This document shows, piece by piece, positions 9,815-18,656 of a stretch of 64,000 bases of DNA (positions within the stretch are counted from its first letter, which is position 1; the number at the start of each line of letters is the position of its first letter). Made by a program: the position numbers and the translations under genes. The notes below the pieces were generated by a model that made no database searches, was not told the DNA's origin, and saw only the letters and a list, made by a program, of their open reading frames with translations. The DNA comes from Nostoc sp. ATCC 43529 (GTDB lineage: Bacteria; Cyanobacteriota; Cyanobacteriia; Cyanobacteriales; Nostocaceae): NCBI GenBank assembly GCA_003326205.1, contig LWTK01000020.1, positions 1 through 64,000 of the forward strand, read 5' to 3'.

Positions 9815-10528
9815 ATGAATAGCAAGATTAATAAATTTGTTTTGACAACCGTAGCAGGTAGTGTTGTTGGATTTTCGATAATGCTGGGTTCATTTGAGAC
9901 AGCATTTGCTTCACAATCTATAATTATCACTAGCCCTGTTAAACAAGCAATATCAAATGTTGTCCTTTATCTCCAAAACAGTTCAGGAAATATTATTAAG
10001 GTAAAAATTGATAACTTTTCTGCTGTTCAAGAGACTAAAACCTACGACCCGACAAGTGTTTTGCAAAAGTATTCCGATTATACACTAGTAGCTTATACAG
10101 TCAAAGCTGGAAATAATAAGCTGTCTGATATGGGATCGGGTGAAGGAGAACTATTCATAATACCTGACTCAGGAATACAACAGTCTCAACTGCCAACATA
10201 TAACACTACCGATCAAAATACATATCAATATAAGGACGTTTATAGCACTAGCAACATTTCTAGCAGTAACACAACTACTAGTACCACCACCAACAACAAC
10301 ATTTCTACTACTACAAGTTCTGTTGATAACAGCGTTAATACTGTTAACTCAGAAACTAGCGGTGATATTCAATCAGCACCAGTAAATGAATCTACAGTTG
10401 TTAGTTATAACAATGCTGAAACAACTAAACCAGTATCAGTTCCTGAACCTGGTACTATCACTGCCATAGCACTATTTGGTTTAGGCAGTTTATTTACCAA
10501 GAAAAAGCTAACATCTTCTTCCAAATAG
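9815..10528 (+). CDS. PEP-CTERM sorted exported protein
   Basis: A 237-residue secreted protein. It has an N-terminal signal peptide (MNSKINKFVLTTVAGSVVGF, cleavage probably after AFA near residue 32). A central domain has the look of a small beta-rich domain (SIIITSPVKQAISNVVLYLQ). A Ser/Thr/Asn-rich low-complexity linker (about 145-200) leads to a C-terminal PEP-CTERM signal: VPEPGT, a hydrophobic helix (ITAIALFGLGSLF) and a basic tail (TKKK). PEP-CTERM proteins are recognised by an exosortase and are often linked to extracellular polysaccharide. A good Shine-Dalgarno sequence (CAGGAG) precedes the ATG. No exosortase gene is in the window. The specific function is unknown. Confidence 0.85.
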   Translation: MNSKINKFVLTTVAGSVVGFSIMLGSFETAFASQSIIITSPVKQAISNVVLYLQNSSGNIIKVKIDNFSAVQETKTYDPTSVLQKYSDYTLVAYTVKAGNNKLSDMGSGEGELFIIPDSGIQQSQLPTYNTTDQNTYQYKDVYSTSNISSSNTTTSTTTNNNISTTTSSVDNSVNTVNSETSGDIQSAPVNESTVVSYNNAETTKPVSVPEPGTITAIALFGLGSLFTKKKLTSSSK

Positions 10529-10694
10529 AAGCTTTCATAGCATTTAGAAAATTGTTGATTTTTTCAGATGATAATTTAAATAGTTTTGAATTCAGGGTTT
10601 CGTCTCCAAAATACTCTAGTAATCACAAAGATAATTTACGCCCTCTTGCGTTGCGAACACAGGGGGCTTTTGCTTATAAACCAATGCAGATTTC

Positions 10695-10841
10695 TGATAT
10701 CATGTCCGCTTGATTGCTTGTTAAACTGCAATAACCCCACCCCTTAATCGCCGCTACCGGGGAGGGGAGACAAAGCGCAGCTTTGCCTCTTTGGAATGCA
10801 ATGAGCGCGGGAATCATAACTAATTAACCGGACATGATATG
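10695..10841. repeat. MITE-like element, family 5 (copy 1)
   Basis: A 147-bp stretch bounded by inverted ends GATATCATGTCCG and CGGACATGATATG. A second element with related ends (TGATATCGTGTCCGG and GGACATGATA) lies at 48871-48985. The interior holds a GC-rich segment (ACCCCACCCC...GGGGAGGGG). No coding capacity was seen. The remainder of 10529-11149 shows no gene. Confidence 0.55.
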
Positions 10842-11149
10842 ACTTGTCTGAAAATTTTGGTGATTTGACCCAAAAAAATTAAAAAGTAGGTTTTACAAAT
10901 ATTTGTTACTGCTCAAAATCTACTGTAAAAATTATTTGACTAGCTTTACGGTAAATATACACTCTCCAAAAACGTGAAAAACGTACCCTAGCCTTACGCA
11001 GTATAGGATGAATATCGATTTGGTCACGAACTCAAAATGGCGATCGCAGCAATTATGTAGTCAAGAAGCTAAATATCAAGCGACCATTTGAAGCAGCAAT
11101 TTATCTAACTACCAAAATCCTTTAAACCTACAATTGGGAAGGCTTTGCA

Positions 11150-11190
11150 GCCTCTATTCTGAATTTGCATCCATCTCGGCTCTATGCCAA
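11150..11190 (+). repeat. Inverted repeat, left arm flanking the 11395 gene
   Basis: The 41-bp sequence starting GCCTCTATTCTGAATTTG and ending ATCTCGGCTCTATGCCAA reappears in inverse orientation at 12108-12149 with a few differences. The two arms enclose a single gene and face each other across about 920 bp. Confidence 0.75.
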
Positions 11191-11394
11191 TAAAGTTATA
11201 TCTTTAGTAAGAGGTTAAACTATTTGTATATCGATAAAAATTAAAATAATTTTGCATTTAACTTTAAATAAGTAATCTTAATGTAATAAAATTATACGTT
11301 ATTTAATGTTAATTAAATCTCATAAATTAATAAGTTGCGAGCTTTCTTGATTTTATACCAATATAAAATTAGATTAATTAAGGAATGAAAACTC

Positions 11395-11994
11395 ATGGCT
11401 TCAAACATAGTGTCTCCTCAAAGGTGGTGGAAACCTTGGCAGTGGATTTTAGCTCTAGTAATTGTGCCTGTTCTAACTTTATTCACTACAAAAATAGTAG
11501 ACAGTGTGCTTGCAGAAAACCAGCAGATTTTAGTGTGGAAAGAAGCAGATTCAGAATGGCATCTGACTAGTACTCAAGATTCAATATGTTATATGGAAAA
11601 TATCAAAAAAATTGTCGTAGCTACATCAAAAGGATTTAAAGTTAGTTCTATGACTTGTCCTTCGGGAAATACTTTTATAAGAATTCAAACTCCAGATGAA
11701 CAAGAAAAAGTCAAATGGATCACTATAAACGATTTATTATCTAGAAATATTATTACTAGTAATAAATATTTAATCACTGAAGTATCTGCTCAATATACCA
11801 ATCAAGAAAACTTTCCTTGTTCAATAGCAAATAATCAGCAGAACACTATAATTTGTTCTAAAACATCCGGAGATATAATGACATATGTAATAAAAGACCC
11901 TAGCGGTAAATGTTTTAAAGAAAAACTAAATATTAGAACAGGTGCTATTATTGAAAGTTTTGAAGTTTCATGTAGTAGCGCATCTTGTGATTAA
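11395..11994 (+). CDS. Membrane-anchored protein of unknown function
   Basis: A 199-residue protein that I do not recognise. After a short basic N-terminus one transmembrane segment (WQWILALVIVPVLTLFTTKI, about 15-34) anchors a domain that would lie outside the cytoplasm. The domain has several cysteines (CYM, MTCPSG, PCSIAN, IICSK, GKCFKEK, SCSSASC) that could form disulfides. The ATG overlaps an out-of-frame ATG 10 bases upstream; AAGGAATG provides a weak Shine-Dalgarno signal. The gene is AT-rich compared with its neighbours and sits between two inverted copies of a 41-bp sequence, which may mean that it arrived as a cassette. Confidence 0.6.
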   Translation: MASNIVSPQRWWKPWQWILALVIVPVLTLFTTKIVDSVLAENQQILVWKEADSEWHLTSTQDSICYMENIKKIVVATSKGFKVSSMTCPSGNTFIRIQTPDEQEKVKWITINDLLSRNIITSNKYLITEVSAQYTNQENFPCSIANNQQNTIICSKTSGDIMTYVIKDPSGKCFKEKLNIRTGAIIESFEVSCSSASCD

Positions 11995-12107
11995 GATTTT
12001 AATTTTAATATCTTTACTTCTACTCCTATAGGTTATTTCTTCTATTACCCTTATTTTTTTAGTTGTGTCGGAATTGCTAAGATAGCTAATTTTTGGCTGC
12101 TTTCTTC

Positions 12108-12149
12108 TTGGCATAGAGCCGAGATGGCTACAAATTCGGAAATAGAGGC
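12108..12149 (-). repeat. Inverted repeat, right arm flanking the 11395 gene
   Basis: Inverse copy of 11150-11190. Reading the minus strand, GCCTCTATTTCCGAATTTG is followed by ATCTCGGCTCTATGCCAA, differing from the left arm by a few substitutions and one extra base. It ends 39 bp from the pfkA stop codon. Confidence 0.75.
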
Positions 12150-12188
12150 TTGCACCAATCACTGCACCATATTCAGGCGATCGCCAAT

Positions 12189-13253
12189 TTAATTCCCGAC
12201 ATAAATACTTAATGCACGTGCTGTTTGTACTAGAAAATTATTAGGATCTACAAGACATGGACTAGAAGCCAAAACTGTTTCTAAAGGAACTGGTACAACT
12301 TGTCCATTTTGCCAAGCTACCATTTGCGCAAATTGACCATCAGCTAATAAATCGACGGCGGCTTTACCAAAAGCTGTTGCGAGTAAACGGTCTGAAGCTG
12401 AGGGAATTCCACCTCGTTGGATGTGTCCTAAAACAGAAACCCGAATGTCAATTTGATGGTTACTGCAACAGCGAAGTTCATCGGCAATATATTGACCTAT
12501 ACCACAAGATGGCTTTTCACAGGATGGCTGGCTGGATGAATCGCCTGCGATTTGAACGCCTTCTGCCACAACGACAATTGCAAATCTGCGTTGCCAGCGA
12601 TCGCGTAATTCTGCTAAATGTTCGCATACACCCTTAATTGTGTAGGGAATTTCTGGTATCAATATCGCATCTGCGCCGCCTGCAATGCCGGATTGTAGTG
12701 CTAAGTGACCTGCTGTGCGTCCCATGACTTCCACGATCATTACGCGATCGTGACTGGCTGCTGTAAATGTCAAACGATTTAAAGCATCAACAATTGTATT
12801 GACCGCAGTATCAAACCCAACTACTCTTTCTGTCTGGCCAACATCAGAATCAATGGTTTTCGGAATGGCAACAAAGTTCCAATTTCCTTGCTTTTGCAGT
12901 TGGTTGAGAATCGCTAAACTGCCATCTCCACCAATACCAATTAAGGCATCTAGTTCTAAAGCATGGTAGCTAGCAACAATCTCTTCAACATGAGCCAAAG
13001 TATCTCCTTTGTTGATGCTACCCAGAATTGTACCTCCCATATTCAGCAAGGGGTCAATACCACGTAGGTCTAGACCATGTATGCTCAAAGGAATTGCCTT
13101 TCTCTCTAAAAGCCCTCTGGTCGCATAAGGAATACCCACCACTTGCCAGTTATAGGTAAGGGTAGCATGACTAACAACAGCCCGAATTACAGCATTCAGT
13201 CCGGGGCAGTCACCACCACTAGTCAAAATGCCAAGTCGCTTTTGCATGGTCAT
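12189..13253 (-). CDS. pfkA: ATP-dependent 6-phosphofructokinase
   Basis: Phosphorylates fructose 6-phosphate to fructose 1,6-bisphosphate, the committed step of glycolysis. The 354 residues carry the nucleotide loop LTSGGDCPGLNAVIRA (10-25) and GGDGS (108-112). The Gly after the second Asp is the signature of ATP rather than pyrophosphate use. The catalytic block is PKTIDSDVGQTE (131-142), with Ser where many enzymes have Asn. The substrate loop is EVMGRTAGHLAL. The start is the first of two close ATGs, five bases after GAGGT. The gene diverges from hoxE across 500 bp. That places a glycolytic control enzyme next to the hydrogenase that disposes of glycolytic NADH. Confidence 0.95.
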   Translation of the reverse strand: MTMQKRLGILTSGGDCPGLNAVIRAVVSHATLTYNWQVVGIPYATRGLLERKAIPLSIHGLDLRGIDPLLNMGGTILGSINKGDTLAHVEEIVASYHALELDALIGIGGDGSLAILNQLQKQGNWNFVAIPKTIDSDVGQTERVVGFDTAVNTIVDALNRLTFTAASHDRVMIVEVMGRTAGHLALQSGIAGGADAILIPEIPYTIKGVCEHLAELRDRWQRRFAIVVVAEGVQIAGDSSSQPSCEKPSCGIGQYIADELRCCSNHQIDIRVSVLGHIQRGGIPSASDRLLATAFGKAAVDLLADGQFAQMVAWQNGQVVPVPLETVLASSPCLVDPNNFLVQTARALSIYVGN

Positions 13254-13754
13254 TACACCTCAACAAAAAAGGCAGTCTCAACGAAACAAGTTTTATCGCC
13301 CACTCACAAGTCATTTGTCTTCGCCCCAAGACTTGGGCGGGCGAGACGCCCACCCCACAAGAAAAATTGTATGTTTTTTTATTTGAAAGTCCCTTAAGTT
13401 GTTGTTTATTTTTTGGAGTTCTGTAGCTTGCTTCACCGTAGGAGTATGCAAAATCCAAAATCGGTATCACAGGCCAAGAAGGAGGAGGTAGAAGATGGCA
13501 AATCCTTCTACCTCACTGTTGAACCCTGTTTTAGCTACATCTTGAGGTTAAGCCAAAAATCTGAGGAAGTTGTGAGTATTTTACTTGGGTATTACGGTAT
13601 TCAGTTTGAAAAAGGCGATTTTTTACCTTTGAATATTTCCCTGTGTCTTTGCGTCTTTGTCTGCCTGCGTCCTCACAAGTTTCTCAAATTGTTCTTTTAT
13701 CATCGTTAACTGCAAGACGCAGAACATCCCGAAGTTCTAAAAAAGGCTCAAACA
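13254..13754. promoter_or_regulatory. Divergent pfkA-hoxE control region
   Basis: A 501-bp spacer between two divergently transcribed genes; it must hold both promoters. A GC-rich inverted repeat, GGGCGGGCGAGACGCCC, lies near 13336. Short open frames here show no homology. I could not identify a convincing LexA or NtcA site, although such regulators are known to act on hox promoters in other cyanobacteria. Confidence 0.45.
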
Positions 13755-14267
13755 ATGAATTTAGCATCTGCTGTTAAAACTCAGAACACAGCAAAAGATA
13801 AGCGCTTTAAAATGCTAGATGCAACTATCAAACGCTACCAGTATCAACAGGATGCACTCATTGAGATATTGCATAAAGCGCAAGAACTTTTTGGTTATTT
13901 AGAAAACGATGTATTAATTTACGTTGCTCATAATCTCAAACTGCCACCCAGTCGAGTTTATGGTGTTGCCACGTTCTACCATTTGTTTTCCCTTGCACCT
14001 AGTGGGGTACATAGGTGTGTGGTGTGTACGGGTACAGCTTGTTACGTCAAAGGTGCTCAAGCTATCCTGACAAATGTGGAAAAAATTATTCACATACACC
14101 CTGGTGAAACCACCGCAGATAATCAAATTTCCCTACTAACAGCAAGGTGTTTGGGTGCTTGTGGAATTGCGCCTGCTGTAGTATTTGATGACACCGTTTT
14201 AGGCAATCAAACTGCGGAATCAGTTACAGAACGCATCAAAGGATGGTTGCAAGATGGATCTACCTGA
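13755..14267 (+). CDS. hoxE: Bidirectional hydrogenase diaphorase subunit HoxE
   Basis: A NuoE-like subunit of the cyanobacterial NAD(P)-linked [NiFe]-hydrogenase. Its thioredoxin-like fold binds a [2Fe-2S] cluster through C91, C96, C132 and C136 (CTGTAC and ARCLGACG). It probably passes electrons between the diaphorase and other carriers. The 170 residues are of normal length. The N-terminal extension ([17 protein letters not shown]) is variable. AAGG lies 9 bases before the ATG. The stop codon overlaps the start of hoxF by 14 bases, implying translational coupling. It is the first gene of the hox operon. Confidence 0.95.
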   Translation: MNLASAVKTQNTAKDKRFKMLDATIKRYQYQQDALIEILHKAQELFGYLENDVLIYVAHNLKLPPSRVYGVATFYHLFSLAPSGVHRCVVCTGTACYVKGAQAILTNVEKIIHIHPGETTADNQISLLTARCLGACGIAPAVVFDDTVLGNQTAESVTERIKGWLQDGST

Positions 14268-15909
14268 GTTAATTGAAATTGCCCAAAAAGAACGTGCTTC
14301 AGAGAAACCCATACAAATTCGCTGTTGTGTTGCTGCTGGTTGTTTGTCTGCAAATTCACAAGCCGTTAAACAGCGTCTAGAAGAAGCTGTAAGGGCGGAA
14401 AATCTGGTAGAAAAAGTGGAAGTTCGTGGCGTTGGCTGTATGCGTTTGTGTTGTCAAGGGCCATTAGTAGAAGTGGGGAGTAGTGAATGGGTAGAGACGC
14501 GATTAATCGCGTCTGTACAGAGTGGGCAGGAGCGTAAGGAATTTCCACATAATAAATTGTATGAAAAAGTGACACCTGATGATGCACCTTCAATTGTTGC
14601 TGCTGTTAATGGAGGAGAGACAACAGTTAAACAAGGTGATTTAAGTCATCCATTTTTTACATATCAGATGCCGATTGTTTTAGAAAACAGTGGCAAAGTC
14701 GATCCAGAACGCATTCAATCTTATATTGCCGCCCAAGGTTATCGATCGCTTTATCATGTCTTGCGAGAGATGACACCCAACGAAGTAGTCGATACTATCA
14801 CCCGCAGTGGTTTACGAGGACGTGGTGGTGCTGGTTATCCTACGGGTTTGAAATGGGCAACCGTCGCCAAAGCACAAGGAGAACGCAAATTTGTCATCTG
14901 CAATGCTGATGAAGGAGATCCCGGTGCATTTATGGATCGCAGTGTCCTAGAAAGCGATCCGCATCGCGTTTTGGAAGGAATGGCGATCGCTGCCTATGCT
15001 GTAGGTGCAAATCAAGGCTACATCTATATTCGGGCAGAATATCCTGTTGCGATCGAGCGTCTGCAAACTGCAATTCGCCAAGCCCAACGTCTGGGGATCT
15101 TGGGTACCCAAATTTTCGATTCTCGCTTTGATTTTAAAATTGATATTCGTATCGGTGCTGGCGCTTATGTTTGCGGTGAAGAAACTGCTTTAATGGCTTC
15201 TATTGAAGGTAAACGCGGTACTCCTCATCCCCGTCCGCCCTATCCAGCCGAGTCTGGTTTATGGGGCAATCCCACCTTAATTAATAACGTTGAAACCTAC
15301 GCCAATGTTGCACCGATTATCCGTAAAGGTGCTGAATGGTTTGCCAGTATTGGCACCGAAAAAAGCAAAGGTACAAAGGTTTTTGCGCTGGCAGGTAAAA
15401 TCCGTAATACAGGTTTAATTGAAGTACCAATGGGAACTTCATTAAAGCAGATTGTGGAAGCAATGGGTGGTGGCGTACCAGATGGTGGTGTGGTCAAAGC
15501 CGTGCAAACAGGTGGCCCTTCAGGAGGATGTATTCCCGCTTCCGCTTTTGAGAGCATAGTGGATTATGAGTCACTGACTCAACTCGGCTCGATGATGGGT
15601 TCTGGTGGCATGATTGTTATGGATGAAACTACTAACATGGTGGATGTCGCCCGCTTCTTCATGGAATTTTGCATGGATGAATCTTGCGGTAAATGCATTC
15701 CCTGTCGGGTAGGAACGGTGCAGTTACATAAATTGTTAACCAAGATTAGTGAAGGTAAGGCATCCTTAGCTGACTTGGAACTGTTAGAAGAACTATGCGA
15801 CATGGTGAAACATACTAGTTTGTGCGGTCTTGGTCAATCTGCACCCAATCCAGTATTTAGTACATTGCGTTATTTTCGGGATGAGTATTTGGCTTTGATT
15901 AGTCATTAG
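14254..15909 (+). CDS. hoxF: Bidirectional hydrogenase diaphorase subunit HoxF
   Basis: The NAD(P)H- and FMN-binding diaphorase subunit, related to NuoF. An N-terminal [2Fe-2S] thioredoxin-like domain has IRCCVAAGC and GVGCMRLC. It is followed by the nucleotide/FMN domain [13 protein letters not shown] (about 189) and [13 protein letters not shown]. The C-terminal [4Fe-4S] site is [10 protein letters not shown] (about 476) with a fourth Cys in SLCGLG. At 551 residues it is slightly longer than usual. The extra residues lie between GPLVEV and LYEKVTPDD (about 75-101) and include [10 protein letters not shown], which is encoded by a palindromic repeat inserted in frame. The last residues and the stop codon are formed by the first unit of a heptamer repeat array. 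Confidence 0.96.
   Translation: MDLPELIEIAQKERASEKPIQIRCCVAAGCLSANSQAVKQRLEEAVRAENLVEKVEVRGVGCMRLCCQGPLVEVGSSEWVETRLIASVQSGQERKEFPHNKLYEKVTPDDAPSIVAAVNGGETTVKQGDLSHPFFTYQMPIVLENSGKVDPERIQSYIAAQGYRSLYHVLREMTPNEVVDTITRSGLRGRGGAGYPTGLKWATVAKAQGERKFVICNADEGDPGAFMDRSVLESDPHRVLEGMAIAAYAVGANQGYIYIRAEYPVAIERLQTAIRQAQRLGILGTQIFDSRFDFKIDIRIGAGAYVCGEETALMASIEGKRGTPHPRPPYPAESGLWGNPTLINNVETYANVAPIIRKGAEWFASIGTEKSKGTKVFALAGKIRNTGLIEVPMGTSLKQIVEAMGGGVPDGGVVKAVQTGGPSGGCIPASAFESIVDYESLTQLGSMMGSGGMIVMDETTNMVDVARFFMEFCMDESCGKCIPCRVGTVQLHKLLTKISEGKASLADLELLEELCDMVKHTSLCGLGQSAPNPVFSTLRYFRDEYLALISH
14491..14518. repeat. Palindromic repeat inserted inside hoxF
   Basis: GTAGAGACGCGAT, TA, ATCGCGTCTGTAC forms a 28-bp palindrome with a single mismatched pair. 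This kind of sequence is usually a dispersed intergenic repeat in Nostocales genomes. Here it lies in frame inside hoxF (codons 80-89) and adds [10 protein letters not shown] to the protein. Confidence 0.75.
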
Positions 15910-15935
15910 TCATTAGTCATTGGTCATTTGTCATT
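15901..15935 (+). repeat. Heptamer tandem repeat (AGTCATT)5
   Basis: Three exact AGTCATT units are followed by GGTCATT and TGTCATT. The array starts inside hoxF: its first unit supplies Ser-His and the TAG stop. It continues into the hoxF-hoxU spacer. Such short tandem repeats are characteristic of Nostocales genomes. Confidence 0.8.
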
Positions 15936-16019
15936 TGTTGTTTGTATTTATAAAAGACCAATAACTGGAAAAAATGTGCAATTTGAAAGTACATTAGCGT
16001 TACCAGGAATCAATAAGAG

Positions 16020-16736
16020 ATGGTTGTAAAAACTTTAACAGTTAATGAACAATTAATTAGCGCTCGTGAGGAGGAAACGATTCTGCAAGCGGCGCAGGAT
16101 GCGGGAATTCATATTCCGACTTTGTGTCATTTGGAAGGAGTTGGAGATGTGGGGGCTTGTCGGCTTTGTTTGGTAGAAATTGCTGGTAGTAATAAACTGC
16201 AACCTGCTTGTGTGACGAAAGTTGCTGAGGGTATGGAAGTGCAAACAAATAGCGATCGCCTGCAAAAATATCGTCGCACAATTATCGAAATGCTATTTGC
16301 TGAAGGCAATCACATTTGCTCGGTGTGCGTTGCTAATGGTAATTGCGAATTGCAAGATTTAGCAATTGAAATGGGTATGGATCGTGTGCGGTTGGATTAT
16401 CAATATCCTAATCGCAAAGTCGATGTTTCTCACGATCGCTTTGGTGTTGACCATAACCGTTGTGTTCTTTGCACTCGTTGTGTGCGTGTTTGTGACGAAA
16501 TTGAAGGAGCGCACACTTGGGATATGGCGGGTAGAGGCACAAATTCCCATGTCATCACCGATTTAAATCAACCTTGGGGAACCTCAGATACTTGTACTTC
16601 CTGCGGCAAATGCGTTAATGCTTGCCCGACAGGTGCGCTTTTTGACAAAGGATCGAGCGTCGGTGAAATGAAACACGATCGCGCCAAACTTGAATTTTTG
16701 GTTACAGCGAGGGAGAAACACCAATGGCTTGTTTAG
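16020..16736 (+). CDS. hoxU: Bidirectional hydrogenase diaphorase subunit HoxU
   Basis: The NuoG-like iron-sulfur subunit linking HoxF to the HoxYH hydrogenase. The 238 residues contain a plant-type [2Fe-2S] site (C36, C47, C50, C64). A His-Cys3 [4Fe-4S] site follows (H98, C100, C103, C109). Two ferredoxin-type [4Fe-4S] motifs complete the wire: [11 protein letters not shown] (148-158) and [12 protein letters not shown] (192-202). All ligands for four clusters are present. A 110-bp spacer holding the heptamer array separates it from hoxF, but no promoter or terminator is obvious, so co-transcription is likely. Confidence 0.96.
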   Translation: MVVKTLTVNEQLISAREEETILQAAQDAGIHIPTLCHLEGVGDVGACRLCLVEIAGSNKLQPACVTKVAEGMEVQTNSDRLQKYRRTIIEMLFAEGNHICSVCVANGNCELQDLAIEMGMDRVRLDYQYPNRKVDVSHDRFGVDHNRCVLCTRCVRVCDEIEGAHTWDMAGRGTNSHVITDLNQPWGTSDTCTSCGKCVNACPTGALFDKGSSVGEMKHDRAKLEFLVTAREKHQWLV

Positions 16737-16772
16737 TTGGCGATGGGAAATTAGCACTAGGAGGTAAAACTA

Positions 16773-17297
16773 ATGTTACGCCGCATCTTAAAAATATTTT
16801 GGTGGCTTTTATTGCTGGGAATATTAACAATATATATATACCTGGGTTTAGCAAGCTTTACATCTCAACAGGTGATTGCTGCTGTTATTCAATTAGAAGA
16901 AGCGCCAGGAGAAATAGTTTATCGCTCACAGCAAAAATTGAATGATAATTTGGGAAATTATTGGCAGGTTGTTCTGTTTAAGCAAATTCATTCAAATAAC
17001 AATAAAACATCTTCAATAAATCTCCGATTAGTGGGATTTCCTGGTTCTCAGGAACTTCCCCATCCCTTACCATTGAAAATTACTACTGATACAGGTAAAG
17101 TATTGACTGCTCCAGATATTTTTATAGATGAAGCGCCAGCACCAACTATCGCCCAGTATGACTTCAAAGATGTTTTAACTCAATTGCCAACTAAAGAATT
17201 GTTGGTTGGCATACCTGTAGGAAAACAAAATTTCATTAATCTTTCAATTCCCGAATATGTTGTACAGGAATGGCAAGAAATTGCAATAAAATCCTAA
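16773..17297 (+). CDS. DUF3122 protein within the hox operon
   Basis: A 174-residue protein with an N-terminal membrane anchor or signal (WWLLLLGILTIYIYLGLASF). The following domain has the blocks APGEIVYRSQQKLND, GNYWQVVLFKQI and LRLVGFPGSQELPHPLPLKI that I associate with the cyanobacterial DUF3122 family. A GGAGG ribosome-binding site precedes the ATG at a good distance. It lies between hoxU and hoxY in the same orientation. An ORF of this type at this place is found in other heterocystous hox clusters, which suggests but does not prove a role in hydrogenase function. The domain would face the periplasm or thylakoid lumen. Confidence 0.75.
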   Translation: MLRRILKIFWWLLLLGILTIYIYLGLASFTSQQVIAAVIQLEEAPGEIVYRSQQKLNDNLGNYWQVVLFKQIHSNNNKTSSINLRLVGFPGSQELPHPLPLKITTDTGKVLTAPDIFIDEAPAPTIAQYDFKDVLTQLPTKELLVGIPVGKQNFINLSIPEYVVQEWQEIAIKS

Positions 17298-17403
17298 TGT
17301 TAATATCAAAATTTATGGGGATTATTGATTTTGAATACTTCTCTACGAGAGGCTGCGCCAACGACTGCGCTCAGTACAAGTTTTGAATTTGGAGCAAAGC
17401 GAC

Positions 17404-17949
17404 GTGACTCGTTTAAAATTAGCGACGGTTTGGCTAGGTGGCTGTTCTGGCTGTCATATGTCTTTTCTCGATTTGGATGAATGGCTGATTGATTTAGCAC
17501 AACAAGTGGATTTAGTTTTTAGTCCTTTTGCTGATATTAAAGAATACCCACAAGGAGTGGATGTGGTGTTAGTTGAGGGTGCGGTTGCCAATGATGAACA
17601 CCTAAAAATGATTCAGATTGTAAGAGAGCGATCGCAAATTCTTGTATCTTTTGGCGATTGTGCCGTTACTGGTAATGTTACTGCTTTACGCAATCCTTTA
17701 GGTAGTGCTGAAAAAGTTCTTCAACGTTGTTATATCGAAGCAGCAGATCTTCACGCCGCAATTCCCTATGAACCCGGTATTGTACCAACATTACTAGATA
17801 AGGTAATACCAGTGCATACAGTAGTACCAGTTGATATTTATTTACCAGGGTGTCCACCTAATGCAACTCGGATTAAAGCAGTATTAGAACCACTGTTAAG
17901 AGGAGAAAAACTGCTGCTACAAGGACGTGAATTTATCAAGTTTGGTTAA
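17404..17949 (+). CDS. hoxY: Bidirectional hydrogenase small subunit HoxY
   Basis: The small subunit, which carries the proximal [4Fe-4S] cluster next to the [NiFe] site in HoxH. Ligands are C14 and C17 (GGCSGCHMSF), C86 (FGDCAVTG) and C150 (YLPGCPPN). I start at GTG 17404 because GGAG lies nine bases upstream and the protein then begins VTRLKLATVWLGG, as in known HoxY proteins (181 aa). The frame stays open to a TTG at 17383, which would add seven residues and swallow the ribosome-binding site. Just upstream is a dispersed repeat (TCTCTACGAGAGGCTGCGCC). Confidence 0.94.
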   Translation: MTRLKLATVWLGGCSGCHMSFLDLDEWLIDLAQQVDLVFSPFADIKEYPQGVDVVLVEGAVANDEHLKMIQIVRERSQILVSFGDCAVTGNVTALRNPLGSAEKVLQRCYIEAADLHAAIPYEPGIVPTLLDKVIPVHTVVPVDIYLPGCPPNATRIKAVLEPLLRGEKLLLQGREFIKFG

Positions 17950-18071
17950 CTTCACAACTTACTCAGATTCTTTATCTAAACTAAAGGGGACTGGCGAATA
18001 GGGAGTGTTGAGTTAAGAGTTAGGAATTTTACCCTTCATCTTCCCAGTCCCCAATCCACAACCCCCAAATT

Positions 18072-18530
18072 ATGCTTATGGCAGTTAATTATCGGGAAAG
18101 AATCATTGCTCTTTGGACAGTGTTTTTATTAGGAACACTGTTTCATACACAACTAGGTTTAATGCCGCTTTTTCACGGCTTATCTGTTGTCGAATCTCAA
18201 AAAGCTAGAAATATTAATGATATTTCTGCAATTATGTGGTTGATGTTGGGCTTTTTTGCAATCCCAATGGTAGGAATAATTGCCAGTGCTTTTACTGATT
18301 CAAAGCGTTATCGAATGATTCATTTTGGTGTAACCATCTTTTACACCATCATGAACCTATTACATTTAATTTTAGATTTATTTGTGCAGCCAATTCTCTG
18401 GTATCAAATAGCGTTAATGTTTTTTTTATTCCTTGTAGGTTTATTACTAAACCTTACTGCTTTTCAATGGATGCAATTGCATAATACAACAAAGCAATCA
18501 CAAAAAAATCTAGAGCGATCGCATTTTTAG
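18072..18530 (+). CDS. Four-helix membrane protein between hoxY and hoxH
   Basis: A 152-residue integral membrane protein with four predicted helices (about 12-30, 54-72, 85-105 and 110-128) and a polar, Gln/Lys-rich C-terminus. I do not recognise a named family. It lies in the hox operon in the same direction, 120 bp after hoxY. The FHTQLGLMPLFHG loop has two histidines near a membrane face. A membrane partner for the otherwise soluble hydrogenase is an attractive inference only. The first ATG is followed by a second two codons later. Confidence 0.7.
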   Translation: MLMAVNYRERIIALWTVFLLGTLFHTQLGLMPLFHGLSVVESQKARNINDISAIMWLMLGFFAIPMVGIIASAFTDSKRYRMIHFGVTIFYTIMNLLHLILDLFVQPILWYQIALMFFLFLVGLLLNLTAFQWMQLHNTTKQSQKNLERSHF

Positions 18531-18656
18531 CAATGATTAAATTCTCAGTTATTAATCTACACGCTAAATTGATGAAAATCATTTATTCCGATTACTCAAA
18601 TATCAAATTCTTTCACATTGTGTAGTGTCAGCATTATGAAAAATTTGGAGAACATT

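Noticed and set aside
10739..10776. GC-rich hairpin ACCCCACCCC...GGGGAGGGG as a terminator
   Set aside because: It lies inside a MITE-like element, more than 200 bp from the nearest stop codon, and has no T-tract.
13413..13709. 98-codon frame in the pfkA-hoxE spacer
   Set aside because: Low-complexity, unlike any family, and located where the divergent promoters should be.
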